A stretch of 64,000 nt of DNA from Aerosticca soli (lineage in GTDB: Bacteria; Pseudomonadota; Gammaproteobacteria; Xanthomonadales; Rhodanobacteraceae). Below are positions 37,233 to 45,802 of this stretch, piece after piece (the first letter of the stretch is position 1; the number at the start of each line of letters is the position of its first letter). The notes beneath the pieces were generated by a model. It was given only the letters and a program-made list of their open reading frames with translations. It was not told the origin of the DNA and made no database searches. The position numbers and the translations under genes are program-made. Where the stretch lies: the NCBI RefSeq assembly GCF_003967035.1, contig NZ_AP018560.1, positions 1,821,001 to 1,885,000 of the forward strand. Direction: 5' to 3'.

Positions 37233-38483
37233 ATGCTCTATCAGATCCACGAATGGCAGCGTTCCTTCATGGGTCCGCTCAGCCACTTTGCCCAGGCCAG
37301 TGCGCGCATGCTCGGCGAACCCGGCAGCGTGTTCGCGCAATGGCCCGGGTCGCAACGCCTGGCCGCCGGCTATGAGCTGCTCTACCGGCTCGGCAAGGCC
37401 TACGAAAAGCCCGAATTCGGCATCCATCAGATCGACAAGCAGGGCCAGACCGTGGCCATCGTCGAGCGGGTGGCGATGGCGTTGCCGTTCTGCCAGCTGA
37501 AGCGCTTCAAGCGCTTCAGCGACGACCCGGCCACCATCGAGCAGATGAAGAACGAGCCGGTGGTGCTGGTCGTCGCGCCGCTGTCCGGCCACCACGCCAC
37601 CCTGCTGCGCGACACCGTGCGCACGCTGCTGCGCGACCACAAGGTCTACATCACCGACTGGGTCGACGCGCGCATGGTGCCGGTGGAAGCCGGGCCGTTC
37701 CACCTCGACGACTACGTCGACTACATCCAGCGCTTCATCCGCCATCTCGGCGCCGAACGCCTGCACGTGGTTTCGGTGTGTCAGCCCACCGTGCCGGTGC
37801 TGGCCGCGGTCTCGCTGATGGCCGCGCGCGGCGAAACCACGCCGCGCACACTCACCATGATGGGCGGCCCGATCGATCCACGCCGCAGCCCGACCAGCGT
37901 CAACAACCTGGCCACCACCCAGCCGCTGGACTGGTTCCGTCATACGGTGATCGACACCGTCCCGGCCAACTATCCGGGGCGCGGGCGGCAGGTCTATCCC
38001 GGCTTTCTGCAGCATGCCGGCTTCGTGGCGATGAACCCCGGCCGCCACTTAAGCTCGCACTGGGATTTCTACCTCAACCTGCTGCGCGGCGACGAGGACG
38101 ACGCCGAGGCGCACCGCAAGTTCTACGACGAATACAACGCCGTGCTCGACATGCCGGCCGAGTATTACCTGGACACCATCCGCATCGTGTTCCAGCAGTT
38201 CCTGCTGCCCCGCGGCCTGTGGGACGTCGCCGGCGAACGGGTCAACCCGGCCGCGATCAAGGACAGCGCGCTGCTCACCGTCGAAGGTGAGCTCGACGAT
38301 ATCTCGGGACCGGGCCAGACCGAAGCCGCGCACGATCTGTGCAGCGGCATCCCCGCCGAACGCCGGCGCAACCAGGTAGTGGAAGGCGCCGGCCACTACG
38401 GCATCTTCAGCGGCCGCCGCTGGCGCGAATCGGTCTATCCGCAGGTGCGGGATTTCATCAAGGCCTACGACCAGACCGCGTGA
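37233..38483 (+). CDS. phaZ: Intracellular poly(3-hydroxybutyrate) depolymerase
   Basis: 416 residues beginning MLYQIHEWQRSF, the conserved N-terminus of PhaZ1-type enzymes; a GTG three codons earlier is open. Alpha/beta-hydrolase fold with a cysteine nucleophile at C183 in VCQPT, as in the Ralstonia eutropha intracellular depolymerase, and the His in GAGHYGIF near the C-terminus. It degrades native PHB granules. No PHB synthase (phaC), phaA/B or phasin gene is visible in the window, so the polymer-making genes must lie elsewhere or be absent. Confidence 0.93.
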   Translation: MLYQIHEWQRSFMGPLSHFAQASARMLGEPGSVFAQWPGSQRLAAGYELLYRLGKAYEKPEFGIHQIDKQGQTVAIVERVAMALPFCQLKRFKRFSDDPATIEQMKNEPVVLVVAPLSGHHATLLRDTVRTLLRDHKVYITDWVDARMVPVEAGPFHLDDYVDYIQRFIRHLGAERLHVVSVCQPTVPVLAAVSLMAARGETTPRTLTMMGGPIDPRRSPTSVNNLATTQPLDWFRHTVIDTVPANYPGRGRQVYPGFLQHAGFVAMNPGRHLSSHWDFYLNLLRGDEDDAEAHRKFYDEYNAVLDMPAEYYLDTIRIVFQQFLLPRGLWDVAGERVNPAAIKDSALLTVEGELDDISGPGQTEAAHDLCSGIPAERRRNQVVEGAGHYGIFSGRRWRESVYPQVRDFIKAYDQTA

Positions 38484-38587
38484 GCGCGCACCAGGTGCAA
38501 GGCGCCGCGTTTGGCGACAAACGGCTGCATTGAAGCCCGGGCGTATGGGGTGCGTTCGGGTCCTGGCCTATCCCTGGAACGCGAACC

Positions 38588-38663
38588 TGGTGGGTCGTGA
38601 GAGATTCGAACTCTCGACCAACGGATTAAAAGTCCGCTGCTCTACCGGCTGAGCTAACGACCC
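38588..38663 (-). tRNA. tRNA-Lys (anticodon UUU)
   Basis: On the minus strand a complete 76-nt cloverleaf is readable. The acceptor stem GGGTCGT pairs with ACGACCC, the D-loop contains AGCTCAGCCGGTAGAGC, the anticodon loop is CTTTTAA (anticodon TTT), the T-arm is GAGAGTTCGAATCTCTC, the discriminator is A and the CCA end is encoded. All stems pair. A good promoter lies upstream. Confidence 0.97.
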
Positions 38664-38678
38664 ATGGGGAAGCCGGCA

Positions 38679-38707
38679 ATTGTAGGGCTGCCGCGCAGGG
38701 GCGACAA
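38679..38707 (-). promoter_or_regulatory. Sigma-70-type promoter of tRNA-Lys
   Basis: Minus strand: TTGTCG, 17-bp spacer, TACAAT, ending 15 bp before the tRNA 5' end. Both hexamers are close to consensus and the spacing is optimal. Confidence 0.75.
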
Positions 38708-38718
38708 GCCAAAACGCG

Positions 38719-39402
38719 TCAGCGATAGCGCGTGGGATCGGCCAGTCCCGCCTCGCGGAAGCCCTGGGCGCGCAGCCGGCAGGCATCGCAGTGGCCGCAG
38801 GCGCGGCCTTGCGCGTCGGCCTGATAGCAACTGACGGTGGCGGCGAAATCCACGCCCAGGCGCGTGCCTTCGCGCGCGATGTCGGCCTTGCTCATGCGCA
38901 TCAACGGCGCATGGATGCGGATGTGCGTGCCTTCCACACCGGCCTTGGTGGCGAGGTTGGCGAGCCGCTCGAAGGCCTCGATGAAGGCCGGCCGGCAGTC
39001 GGGATAGCCGGAGTAATCCACCGCGTTGACCCCGCAGAAGATGTCCGCGGCGCCGAGGACCTCGGCCCAGCCGAGCGCAATGGACAGCATGATGGTGTTG
39101 CGCGCCGGCACATAGGTGACGGGAATGCCCTGCGCGGCGCCGTCCAGCGGCACCTCGATGTCGGCGGTGAGCGCCGAGCCGCCGATGCTGCGCAGGTCCA
39201 CGCGCACGGTCTTGTGCTCGACCGCGCCGAGCAGACTGGCCACCCGCTCGGCGGCGGCGAGTTCCGCGTCGTGGCGCTGGCCGTAATCGACGCTGAGCGC
39301 ATGCGCGGCATAGCCCTGTTCGCGCGCGATGGCGAGGACGACGGCCGAGTCCATGCCGCCGGAGACGAGCACCACGGCCTTGCGTTGGAGGTTGTCGGTC
39401 AT
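38719..39402 (-). CDS. queC: 7-cyano-7-deazaguanine synthase QueC
   Basis: 227 residues. The ATP-pyrophosphatase P-loop [12 protein letters not shown] begins at about residue 12; the C-terminal zinc site is visible as [18 protein letters not shown] (four Cys). It converts 7-carboxy-7-deazaguanine to preQ0 in queuosine synthesis. The ATG at 39402 was preferred (GGAACC just upstream); an ATG four codons earlier is open. It is 130 bp downstream of queE on the same strand. Confidence 0.96.
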   Translation of the reverse strand: MTDNLQRKAVVLVSGGMDSAVVLAIAREQGYAAHALSVDYGQRHDAELAAAERVASLLGAVEHKTVRVDLRSIGGSALTADIEVPLDGAAQGIPVTYVPARNTIMLSIALGWAEVLGAADIFCGVNAVDYSGYPDCRPAFIEAFERLANLATKAGVEGTHIRIHAPLMRMSKADIAREGTRLGVDFAATVSCYQADAQGRACGHCDACRLRAQGFREAGLADPTRYR

Positions 39403-39532
39403 GCCAGGTTCCATGCGGGTTGGTCAACGATCGGGAAAGGCGCCGGCGCGGCACGCCGACGGTGTGTTTTTTTGCATTCGGCGAGCGCGATGACCGTCAC
39501 CGCCGATGCGCGTCGGCGCGCGATCGCATGCG

Positions 39533-40228
39533 TCACTTGCCGCGTGCGTCGTTCCACAGCAGCTTGTGCAATTGCAGCTGGAAGCGCACCGGCAACCGGT
39601 CGGCGAGAATCCATTCGGCCAGCGCGCGCGGCTCCACCGCGCCATGCACCGGCGAGAACAGCACCATGCAGCGGCGGTCGAGCGCATGCGCGGCAACGGC
39701 ATCGCGCGCCCACTCGTAATCGTCGCGGCTGGCGATGACGATCTTGACCTGATCGTGCGGACGCAGGTGTGCGAGATTGCTCCACAGGTTGCGATCCGAT
39801 TCGCTGGATCCGGGCGCCTTGAGGTCGAGCACCTTGCGCACGCGCGGGTCGACCCGCGACACGTCGAGCGCGCCGGAGGTTTCCAGCGACACCTCATGGC
39901 CGGCATCGCACAGCCGCGCGAGCAAGGCCAGGCAACGCTTCTGCGCCAGGGGCTCACCGCCGGTGACGCAGACATGGCGCGCGCCGTAACCGGCCACTTG
40001 CGCGAGCACATCGTCGATGGCGAGCCATTGCCCGCCGTGGAAGGCGTATTCGGTGTCGCACCAGGTGCAGCGCAGCGGGCAGCCGGTCAGGCGCACGAAC
40101 ACGGTCGGCCAGCCGATCGCATCGGCCTCGCCCTGGATCGAGTGGAAGATCTCGCTGATGCGCAGGAGACCTCGACGCGCCCGGTCCGACGCCGCTGGGC
40201 GGGCCGGAGATGCCGCTTCGACCTGCAT
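39533..40228 (-). CDS. queE: 7-carboxy-7-deazaguanine synthase QueE (radical SAM)
   Basis: 231 residues. The N-terminal part has SIQGEADAIGWPTVFVRL and the cluster motif CPLRCTWC (CX3CX2C), then CVTGGEPLAQ for SAM binding. It catalyses the radical ring contraction of 6-carboxytetrahydropterin to CDG. The ATG at 40228 starts five bases after the cpoB stop (40234-40236), so translation is probably coupled. Its place at the end of the tol-pal-cpoB operon is seen in many gammaproteobacteria. Confidence 0.95.
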   Translation of the reverse strand: MQVEAASPARPAASDRARRGLLRISEIFHSIQGEADAIGWPTVFVRLTGCPLRCTWCDTEYAFHGGQWLAIDDVLAQVAGYGARHVCVTGGEPLAQKRCLALLARLCDAGHEVSLETSGALDVSRVDPRVRKVLDLKAPGSSESDRNLWSNLAHLRPHDQVKIVIASRDDYEWARDAVAAHALDRRCMVLFSPVHGAVEPRALAEWILADRLPVRFQLQLHKLLWNDARGK

Positions 40229-40233
40229 GGCAA

Positions 40234-41130
40234 TCAACCGGCCGGCGCGTTGAGCCTGCGCAGACGCTCCTGCGCCAGGCCCGCGGCCTTGGAGCCGGGA
40301 TATTTGCTGATGACCGACTGCAGGGTCGCCTTGCCGGCATCCGTCTGCTTGAGTTCGAGCTGGCAGTAGCCGAGCTTGAGCAGCGCGTCCGGGGCCTTCT
40401 CGCTCTGCGGAAACTGCGTCAGCAGCCGCTGGAAGGCCTCGCGCGCCACCGGATAATTCATGGTGACGTAATAGGATTCACCGAGCCAATACCAGGCATT
40501 GGGCGCCAGCGCACTGCTCGGATGCTGCTGGATGAAGTCACGGAAGCCGCGGGATGCGGTCACGTAGTCACCCGCGCGCAGAGCCTTGAAAGCCGCGTCG
40601 TAGGCGGCCTGCTCGTCGGCGCTGATCGTCGGCGCAGGCGCCGCACTGGCGGCATTCGTACCCGCCGCTGCGGCCTTGGCCGGCTGCGGTACAGTGGCTG
40701 CGGAAGCCGGCGCGCTCGCCGTCGAGGCCGCTGCTGCGGTGCCGGGCGCCGCGTCATGCAACGCGGCCGGGGTCGACGAGGCGTTGGCTGCCGTGGCACC
40801 GGCGCCACCCTCGAGGCGCGTCAGCCGTGCATCCAGATCCACGTACTGCGCCTTGTTCTTGTCCTTCAGCTCCTGCAATTGATGCTGGAGCTCCTCGATC
40901 TGTCCCTGGGCCTGCTGCAGCTGACTCTGCAGTGCCACCAACTGGTTGACCAGCGCGGTGCCCTGATTCTGGTTCTGCGCCTGTTGCTCGAGCCGGCTGA
41001 CCCGCTCGGCCAGGCTGAGCCGGGTGGTCTCCTGCGCCCGTGCCGGGCTGGCGACGAAACAAAGCATGGCGAGCGCGACTGCGCTCGCCATGCCACCAAC
41101 GGCCCTGCGACGGAAGGCCGGCCGCCGCAT
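40234..41130 (-). CDS. cpoB: Cell division coordinator CpoB (YbgF)
   Basis: 298 residues: an Arg-rich N-region plus signal peptide (cut near ARA|QE), a coiled coil rich in Gln (about 38-90, SRLEQQAQNQNQGT...LQELKDKN), an Ala/Pro-rich linker (about 100-165), and three TPR repeats at the C-terminus (AAYDAAFKALRAGDYVTASR; NAWYWLGESYYV; PDALLKLGYCQLEL). CpoB links the Tol system to PBP1B during septation. The ATG overlaps the pal stop by one base (TGATG). Confidence 0.93.
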   Translation of the reverse strand: MRRPAFRRRAVGGMASAVALAMLCFVASPARAQETTRLSLAERVSRLEQQAQNQNQGTALVNQLVALQSQLQQAQGQIEELQHQLQELKDKNKAQYVDLDARLTRLEGGAGATAANASSTPAALHDAAPGTAAAASTASAPASAATVPQPAKAAAAGTNAASAAPAPTISADEQAAYDAAFKALRAGDYVTASRGFRDFIQQHPSSALAPNAWYWLGESYYVTMNYPVAREAFQRLLTQFPQSEKAPDALLKLGYCQLELKQTDAGKATLQSVISKYPGSKAAGLAQERLRRLNAPAG

Positions 41131-41642
41131 CACTTGGCGGTGTAGACGATGTCGACGCGACGGTTCTTGCTCCAGCAATCCTCGTTGTGCTCACGGCACA
41201 CCGGCTTCTCCTTGCCGTAGCTGATCACGCTGATCTGGCTGGCGGAAGCGCCGTTGGCCTGCAGGGCGCTGGAGACCGAGTTGGCACGGCGCTCGCCGAG
41301 GCCGAGGTTGTACTCGCGGGTGCCGCGCTCGTCGGCGTTGCCTTCCAGGCGGACCTGGGCCATCGGCCGATCACGCAGATACTTGGCGTGGCACGCCATG
41401 ATCTGCTGGAACTCGGGCTTGACCTCGTCCTTGTCGAAGTCGAAATAGACGGCGCGCTGACGCAGGCAGGCATCGCGGTCCAGATCTTCGGGCGTGTAGC
41501 GACCGCTCTCGGGCGCCGCCTCGGTCACCGGAGCGGCCGGCTGAGGCGCCGGCGGCGCCGGCTTGACTTCCTGCTTCTTGGAGCAGGCGGCGGCACCCAC
41601 GCAGAGCAGGGCGACCAAGGCAATACGGGTAGTCTTGTTCAT
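41130..41642 (-). CDS. pal: Peptidoglycan-associated lipoprotein Pal
   Basis: 170 residues. Lipoprotein signal with lipobox GAAAC (lipidated C20), a Pro/Ala-rich linker, then an OmpA-like domain (about 55-168) with VYFDFDKDEVKP, EGNADERGTREYNLGLGERRANSV and the peptidoglycan-binding Asp/Arg residues. It anchors the outer membrane to peptidoglycan and binds TolB. It is separated from tolB by an unusually long 216-bp spacer full of hairpins. Confidence 0.97.
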   Translation of the reverse strand: MNKTTRIALVALLCVGAAACSKKQEVKPAPPAPQPAAPVTEAAPESGRYTPEDLDRDACLRQRAVYFDFDKDEVKPEFQQIMACHAKYLRDRPMAQVRLEGNADERGTREYNLGLGERRANSVSSALQANGASASQISVISYGKEKPVCREHNEDCWSKNRRVDIVYTAK

Positions 41643-41747
41643 GGTGACGTTCCTTTCGACGGTTGTTCCGAAGTTGTTCTGATTTTACGGCTTTGGGACA
41701 GTAGAAATGCCGGTGGTCCGGCTTGTTTTTCATCCAACACCTGCTCC

Positions 41748-41776
41748 ATCGGCATGCCGGAATGGGCATTCCGATG
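41748..41776 (-). repeat. Inverted repeat CATCGG...CCGATG with internal GGAAT/ATTCC, tolB-pal spacer
   Basis: Outer arms 41748-41753 and 41771-41776; inner arms GGAAT and ATTCC separated by four bases at 41759-41772. It forms the pal-proximal of three stem-loops in the tolB-pal gap. No T-run follows on either strand. Confidence 0.5.
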
Positions 41777-41779
41777 CCC

Positions 41780-41813
41780 GGACGGGCGCGCCGGCAGCCC
41801 GGCACGCCCGTCC
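41780..41813 (-). repeat. Strong 15-bp stem-loop in the tolB-pal spacer
   Basis: GGACGGGCG + GCCGG pair with CCGGC + CGCCCGTCC around a 4-base loop. The single C/A mismatch on the plus strand becomes a U-G wobble in the minus-strand transcript, so the tolB-pal mRNA can form an uninterrupted 15-bp helix. No T-run follows, so it is not a standard terminator; an mRNA-stability or attenuation role is inferred. Confidence 0.6.
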
Positions 41814-41822
41814 GATCGTTCC

Positions 41823-41853
41823 CCGGGCCGGCCGGAGAAACATGCCGGCCCGG
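41823..41853 (-). repeat. Stem-loop just after the tolB stop codon
   Basis: Arms CCGGGCCGG and CCGGCCCGG, 9 bp, loop 13, six bases downstream of the tolB stop on the minus strand. No T-run follows. Possible Rho-type or partial terminator, or 3'-end protector. Confidence 0.5.
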
Positions 41854-41858
41854 AAATC

Positions 41859-43184
41859 TCATCGCTGTCGATAGGGCCCCCAGGCCGGTTCACGCACATC
41901 GCCATCGGCGAGCATCAGACGCTGGCGTACCATGCCGTCGGCCGAGACGGCATACAGCACTCCTCGCGGCCCTTCGGTGGCGGCATAAAGCAGCATGCTG
42001 GCGTTCGGCGCGAACTTGGGCGACTCGTCGATGGGACCCGGCGAAAGAAAGCGCACCTGCCCATCGAGACCAAGGTCCATGACCGCAATACGATACACGT
42101 TCCCGTTGCCCTGCACCATCGCCAGCTGCTTGCCGTCGAAGCTCACGTCGGCATCGTAGTTGCTTTGGCCCTGAAAGGTGATACGCGTGGGCGTGCCGCC
42201 GGTGGCCGGCATCTGATAGATCTGCGGACGACCGGAACGGTCGGAAGTGAAATAGATGCTTTGCCCGTCCGGTGCCCACACCGGCTCGGTATCGATGGCG
42301 AGGTTGTTGGTCAGGCGGGTCTCGCGGCGGCTGGCCAGATCCAGCACGAAGATCTCCGGATTGCCGACGTAGGACAACGCGATGGCAAGCTTGCTGCCGT
42401 CGGGCGACCAGGCCGGAGCGCCATTGATGCCGCGCGGGTGCGAGGCGACCAACTGGCGGGCACCGGTGGTGATGTCCTGGATGTAGATCTGCGAGTTGCC
42501 GCTTTCGAACGAGACGTAGGCGATCTTGCTGCCGTCGGGCGACCAGCGCGGCGTCAGCAGCGATTCGCGCGACCTGGCCACCACTTGCGGGTTGTAGCCG
42601 TCCGAATCGGCCACGATCAACGAATAGGTGGCGCGATTGCCCAGCCCCACCGCCGTGATGTAGGCGATGCGGGTCCAGAAGGCGCCGCGCACGCCGGTGA
42701 TCTTCTGATAGACCGCATCGGCGATCTGGTGCGCCACGCCACGCAGGTCGCCCACGGGCACCGGCGGCATGGCCTGGTGCAGCAGGCTCTGCTGGCGGTT
42801 GACGTCCCACAGCTCGTATTCGACCTGGACCATGCCGCTGCCGGCATCATCGATGTGCCCGACGACGATGTAGTCCTGCTTGAGCAGCCGCCAGGTGGGG
42901 AACTTGATGTCCGCGCCGCGCGAGGGCGTCTCGACGATCTCGCTCCGGGCCAGCGCACGGAACTTGCCGCAGCGGTTGAAGTCGTTGCGCATGACGTCGG
43001 CCACGTCGGTGGGCAGCGGCGCGCCGCTCTGCGCGAACGGCACCACCACGATCGGCGTGGCGGTCTTGAGGCCGCCGGTGATCTCGACATTGAGCGCCTG
43101 GGCCGGTGCTCTCTCGAACGAGAGCAGACCGTACAGCAGCAGGAGGGCACTAAGGAATCCGAATCGTCGCATCGGCAGGCTCAT
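41859..43184 (-). CDS. tolB: Tol-Pal system protein TolB
   Basis: 441 residues: signal peptide (MRRFGFLSALLLLYGLL..., cut near AQA), an N-terminal alpha/beta domain (about 30-165), and a six-bladed beta-propeller with repeated SPDGSKIAYVS / APDGQSIYFTS motifs (about 175-440). TolB sits in the periplasm and binds Pal and TolA. The ATG at 43184 overlaps the tolA stop by four bases; an internal ATG four codons later is the alternative and begins the signal peptide directly. Confidence 0.96.
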   Translation of the reverse strand: MSLPMRRFGFLSALLLLYGLLSFERAPAQALNVEITGGLKTATPIVVVPFAQSGAPLPTDVADVMRNDFNRCGKFRALARSEIVETPSRGADIKFPTWRLLKQDYIVVGHIDDAGSGMVQVEYELWDVNRQQSLLHQAMPPVPVGDLRGVAHQIADAVYQKITGVRGAFWTRIAYITAVGLGNRATYSLIVADSDGYNPQVVARSRESLLTPRWSPDGSKIAYVSFESGNSQIYIQDITTGARQLVASHPRGINGAPAWSPDGSKLAIALSYVGNPEIFVLDLASRRETRLTNNLAIDTEPVWAPDGQSIYFTSDRSGRPQIYQMPATGGTPTRITFQGQSNYDADVSFDGKQLAMVQGNGNVYRIAVMDLGLDGQVRFLSPGPIDESPKFAPNASMLLYAATEGPRGVLYAVSADGMVRQRLMLADGDVREPAWGPYRQR

Positions 43185-44125
43185 CGCGGAATGAAAATGA
43201 AATCGATCTTGCGCCGGAACACGCTCTCGAAACCCTTGTAGGGCAAGGGTTGCGCACGCAGCACCGCATTCTCCACCGAACGTCGCCCGATTTCGTCATA
43301 CGGACAGGCCGGATCGACCTCGACGTTCAGCACGTCGCCGCCGGGAAGCTGGGTGATGTGCACCACGCACGGAACATTCGGCATGTTATCGGGACGTAAC
43401 CAATTCTGCGTGACCGCGTTCTGAATGGCGGCCATGTACTGGCCGAGCAGACCGCTGTCGGCCCCGTTGGTGCCGGTCTGGCGCTGCGCGGCGGGCGGCA
43501 GGTCGGGCAGACCGTCGTCCTTGGCGTTTTCAAGGTCGCGCAACTGCTGCTCGGCCTGCTTGGCCTTGCTGTCCAGATGCTTGACCTGGTGGGAAAGCCG
43601 GTCCATCTGCGCGAAGAGCTCCTCGACCTTGCGCTGTTCCTCCTCCTTGCGTTTGGCCGCCTGGGCGTCCAGTTCGGCCTGGCGCTGGCGCTGACGTTCT
43701 TCCTGCTCGCGCACGGCATCGGCGGCCTTTTCCAGGCCCTGGGCGACCACCTTTTCCTGGTCCTTGACGTCCGGATGCTCGGGCGGCGGCGGCAGCGTCT
43801 TCACCTTGGGCACTTCGAGGGCTGGCTTGGGCGGCGGCACGCTGGGCGGCGGCGGGACGGTATCGGGCTGCGGACGAGTCTTCACCGCCTTGGGCGGCGG
43901 CGCCCCGGTCGGGCCCACCAGAGTGGCCTCGATGACGGCGCCGGGCAGTTCCAGCGGCTTGCTGCAGGTGATCGGATTGAGCCCGGCGGGCAGATGCAGC
44001 GCCGCAAAGAGCTGCTCGTAGAACGAGCACGGGACCGTCGCCAGCGCGAGGAAGCCGATGATGCCGAGGTGCAAAAGGGCCGCCAGGAAGACCGCCCACG
44101 CCGTGGCCCTACTTTCGCGATACAT
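43181..44125 (-). CDS. tolA: Tol-Pal system envelope-spanning protein TolA
   Basis: 314 residues. One N-terminal membrane helix (about 10-30; FLAALLHLGIIGFLALATV), a Pro-rich stretch (about 70-125), a long Glu/Gln/Ala/Lys-rich helical domain II (about 130-205; EEQRKVEELFAQMD) and a C-terminal domain III (about 220-314; NWLRPDNMPNVPCVVHITQLPGG). It couples the TolQR motor to the outer membrane. It overlaps tolR by 17 bp and tolB by four. Confidence 0.95.
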   Translation of the reverse strand: MYRESRATAWAVFLAALLHLGIIGFLALATVPCSFYEQLFAALHLPAGLNPITCSKPLELPGAVIEATLVGPTGAPPPKAVKTRPQPDTVPPPPSVPPPKPALEVPKVKTLPPPPEHPDVKDQEKVVAQGLEKAADAVREQEERQRQRQAELDAQAAKRKEEEQRKVEELFAQMDRLSHQVKHLDSKAKQAEQQLRDLENAKDDGLPDLPPAAQRQTGTNGADSGLLGQYMAAIQNAVTQNWLRPDNMPNVPCVVHITQLPGGDVLNVEVDPACPYDEIGRRSVENAVLRAQPLPYKGFESVFRRKIDFIFIPR

Positions 44126-44561
44126 GGTCCGGGCTCGTGCCCTGCGGCTGGCTCATCAGGCCGACCTTGGCCACGCCCGCCTGCTGCAGCTCGGCCAGCA
44201 CGCGGTAGACACCGTCGTACTTGACGTCGCGATCGCCGGCGACCAGCACGTTCACTTCCGGATTGGCCTTGACGAAGGCGCCGACCTTCGCCTTCAGCGT
44301 GTCGATGTCGACCGTTTCCTTGCGGCCGCCGTCGACGGTGAGCCCCAGGCTGCCGTCCGCGGCGACCGAGACGATGACCGGATTCTTCTGGTCCTTGAGC
44401 GCCTTGGCCTGCGCCTGCGGCAGGTTGACGTCGACGTTGGCGTTCATCATCGGCGCGGTGACCATGAAGATGATGAGCAGCACCAGCATGACGTCGATGT
44501 AGGGAACGACGTTGATTTCCGACTTGAGTTTGAGGCGCTTGTGGCGCGCGGCGTTGCGCAT
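44109..44561 (-). CDS. tolR: Tol-Pal system proton-channel subunit TolR
   Basis: 150 residues starting MRNAARHKRLKLKSEINVVP, with a single membrane helix (YIDVMLVLLIIFMVTAP, about 21-37) that carries the functional Asp in IDVMLV. The periplasmic ExbD/TolR domain follows. It forms a proton-driven motor with TolQ. The start is 16 bp after the tolQ stop. The overlap with tolA suggests translational coupling. Confidence 0.96.
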   Translation of the reverse strand: MRNAARHKRLKLKSEINVVPYIDVMLVLLIIFMVTAPMMNANVDVNLPQAQAKALKDQKNPVIVSVAADGSLGLTVDGGRKETVDIDTLKAKVGAFVKANPEVNVLVAGDRDVKYDGVYRVLAELQQAGVAKVGLMSQPQGTSPDHVSRK

Positions 44562-44577
44562 GGCGTGGTTTTCCGCT

Positions 44578-45267
44578 TCAGCGCCCGTCGTCGGCCTGGA
44601 TCTGCCGCTGCAGCACCGAGGAGAACTCCTCCTGGAACACCTCGTAGCGCGAGGCGATGCGCTCGACCTTGGTGGCATAGCGGTTGTACGCCCACACGGC
44701 CGGGATCGCCGCGAACAGGCCCATCGCCGTGGCGATCAGCGCCTCGGAGATGTGCGGGGCGACCACGCCGATGGTGACGTTCTTGAGCTCGCCCAGCCCC
44801 TGGAAGGCGCCCATGATGCCCCACACGGTGCCGAACAGGCCGACGTAGGGACTGATCGAACCCACGTTGGCGAGAAATTCGAGATTGCGCTCGAGCAGTC
44901 CGATCTCGCGGGTACCGGCCACGCGCATGGCGCGCTCGGTGCTCTCCATCACCAGCCGGGTGTCGTTGGAACGGCGCTGGCGCTGGCGGGCGAATTCGCG
45001 GAAACCCGCCTCGAAGATGGTCTCCATGCCCGTGCTGGCGCCGGCGCCGGCGTGGCTCACCTCGCGGAACAGTCCGGCCAGATCGCCGCCGGACCAGAAA
45101 CGCTCCTCGAAGGCCTCGGCGTTTTCCATCGCCGCCTTCATCTGCGCATGCTTGCGGATGATGATGACCCAGGACAGGAACGAGAACACCAGCAGCAACA
45201 GCATGACCAGCTGCACCGGCAGGCTGGCATCGGCGATCAGTTTGAAGATGTTGAGTCCAGCGTTCAT
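44578..45267 (-). CDS. tolQ: Tol-Pal system proton-channel subunit TolQ
   Basis: 229 residues from the ATG at 45267 (MNAGLNIFKLIADASLPVQL matches the family N-terminus). A GTG six codons upstream is open and has no better claim. Three membrane helices: about 17-38, 135-157 and 170-190, with GLFGTVWGIMGAF and TAMGLFAAIPAV typical of TolQ/ExbB. It precedes tolR by 16 bp and follows ybgC by 24 bp. Confidence 0.96.
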   Translation of the reverse strand: MNAGLNIFKLIADASLPVQLVMLLLLVFSFLSWVIIIRKHAQMKAAMENAEAFEERFWSGGDLAGLFREVSHAGAGASTGMETIFEAGFREFARQRQRRSNDTRLVMESTERAMRVAGTREIGLLERNLEFLANVGSISPYVGLFGTVWGIMGAFQGLGELKNVTIGVVAPHISEALIATAMGLFAAIPAVWAYNRYATKVERIASRYEVFQEEFSSVLQRQIQADDGR

Positions 45268-45291
45268 GGCCGGGGAATGCTCCACCGCTTA

Positions 45292-45723
45292 TCAGCTTGA
45301 CATGATGACATCGAGACCACCGGGAAGGGCCTCGTCTGGAATCTTCACCGGCTGCATGCGCGCAAGGTCCACGCAGGCCGCACGAACCTCGGCGCGGAGG
45401 AGTTCCGCACCGTCGTCGCGCCGGATCGATTGGGCGAGAAGGATACTGGCTGCGCGCCGTTCCTTGAGCGCCACCGTCACCTGGAGTTCATCATCCAGCA
45501 GGGCGGGCTTGCGGAAATCCAGCGTCATCGCGCGGACCACGAAGCCGATACCCAGGCGCTCGCGCAGCTTCGACTGGACGACGCCGCCGGCGCGCAGCCA
45601 TTCGCTGCGGGCGCGCTCCAGGAAGCGCACGTAGCTGGCGTGATAGACCACGCCGCCGGCATCGGTGTCCTCCCAGTACACGCGCACCGGCCAGGAGAAC
45701 GGAACGGGTGGGGTTGTCGACAC
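45292..45723 (-). CDS. ybgC: Acyl-CoA thioesterase YbgC (tol-pal associated)
   Basis: 143 residues, hotdog fold of the 4-hydroxybenzoyl-CoA thioesterase type. VYWEDTDAGGVVYHASYVRFLERARSEWLR holds the catalytic Asp (DTDAGG) and Tyr/His residues. It hydrolyses short or medium acyl-CoA, possibly for phospholipid remodelling near the Tol complex. The start is GTG at 45723, chosen because AAGGAG lies seven bases upstream; the TTG six codons earlier overlaps that site. First gene of the tol operon after ruvB. Confidence 0.93.
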   Translation of the reverse strand: MSTTPPVPFSWPVRVYWEDTDAGGVVYHASYVRFLERARSEWLRAGGVVQSKLRERLGIGFVVRAMTLDFRKPALLDDELQVTVALKERRAASILLAQSIRRDDGAELLRAEVRAACVDLARMQPVKIPDEALPGGLDVIMSS

Positions 45724-45802
45724 GCGTTGACTCCTTGGCAAATGGCACGGGACGCTCGCCGGCGCTGAAAGCCGGCCAAGACCTCAGGCACTCGCGGCGC
45801 CG

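Noticed and set aside
38484-38718. Integration (att) site or genomic island at tRNA-Lys
   Set aside because: No duplicated tRNA 3' end and no adjacent integrase; the neighbours phaZ and queC are chromosomal. The only tyrosine recombinase nearby is the housekeeping XerD.
39403-39532. Possible preQ1 riboswitch in the 130-bp gap before queC
   Set aside because: The A-rich tract and GC-rich arms do not fit the preQ1 aptamer consensus that I know, and no terminator or sequestering stem is visible.
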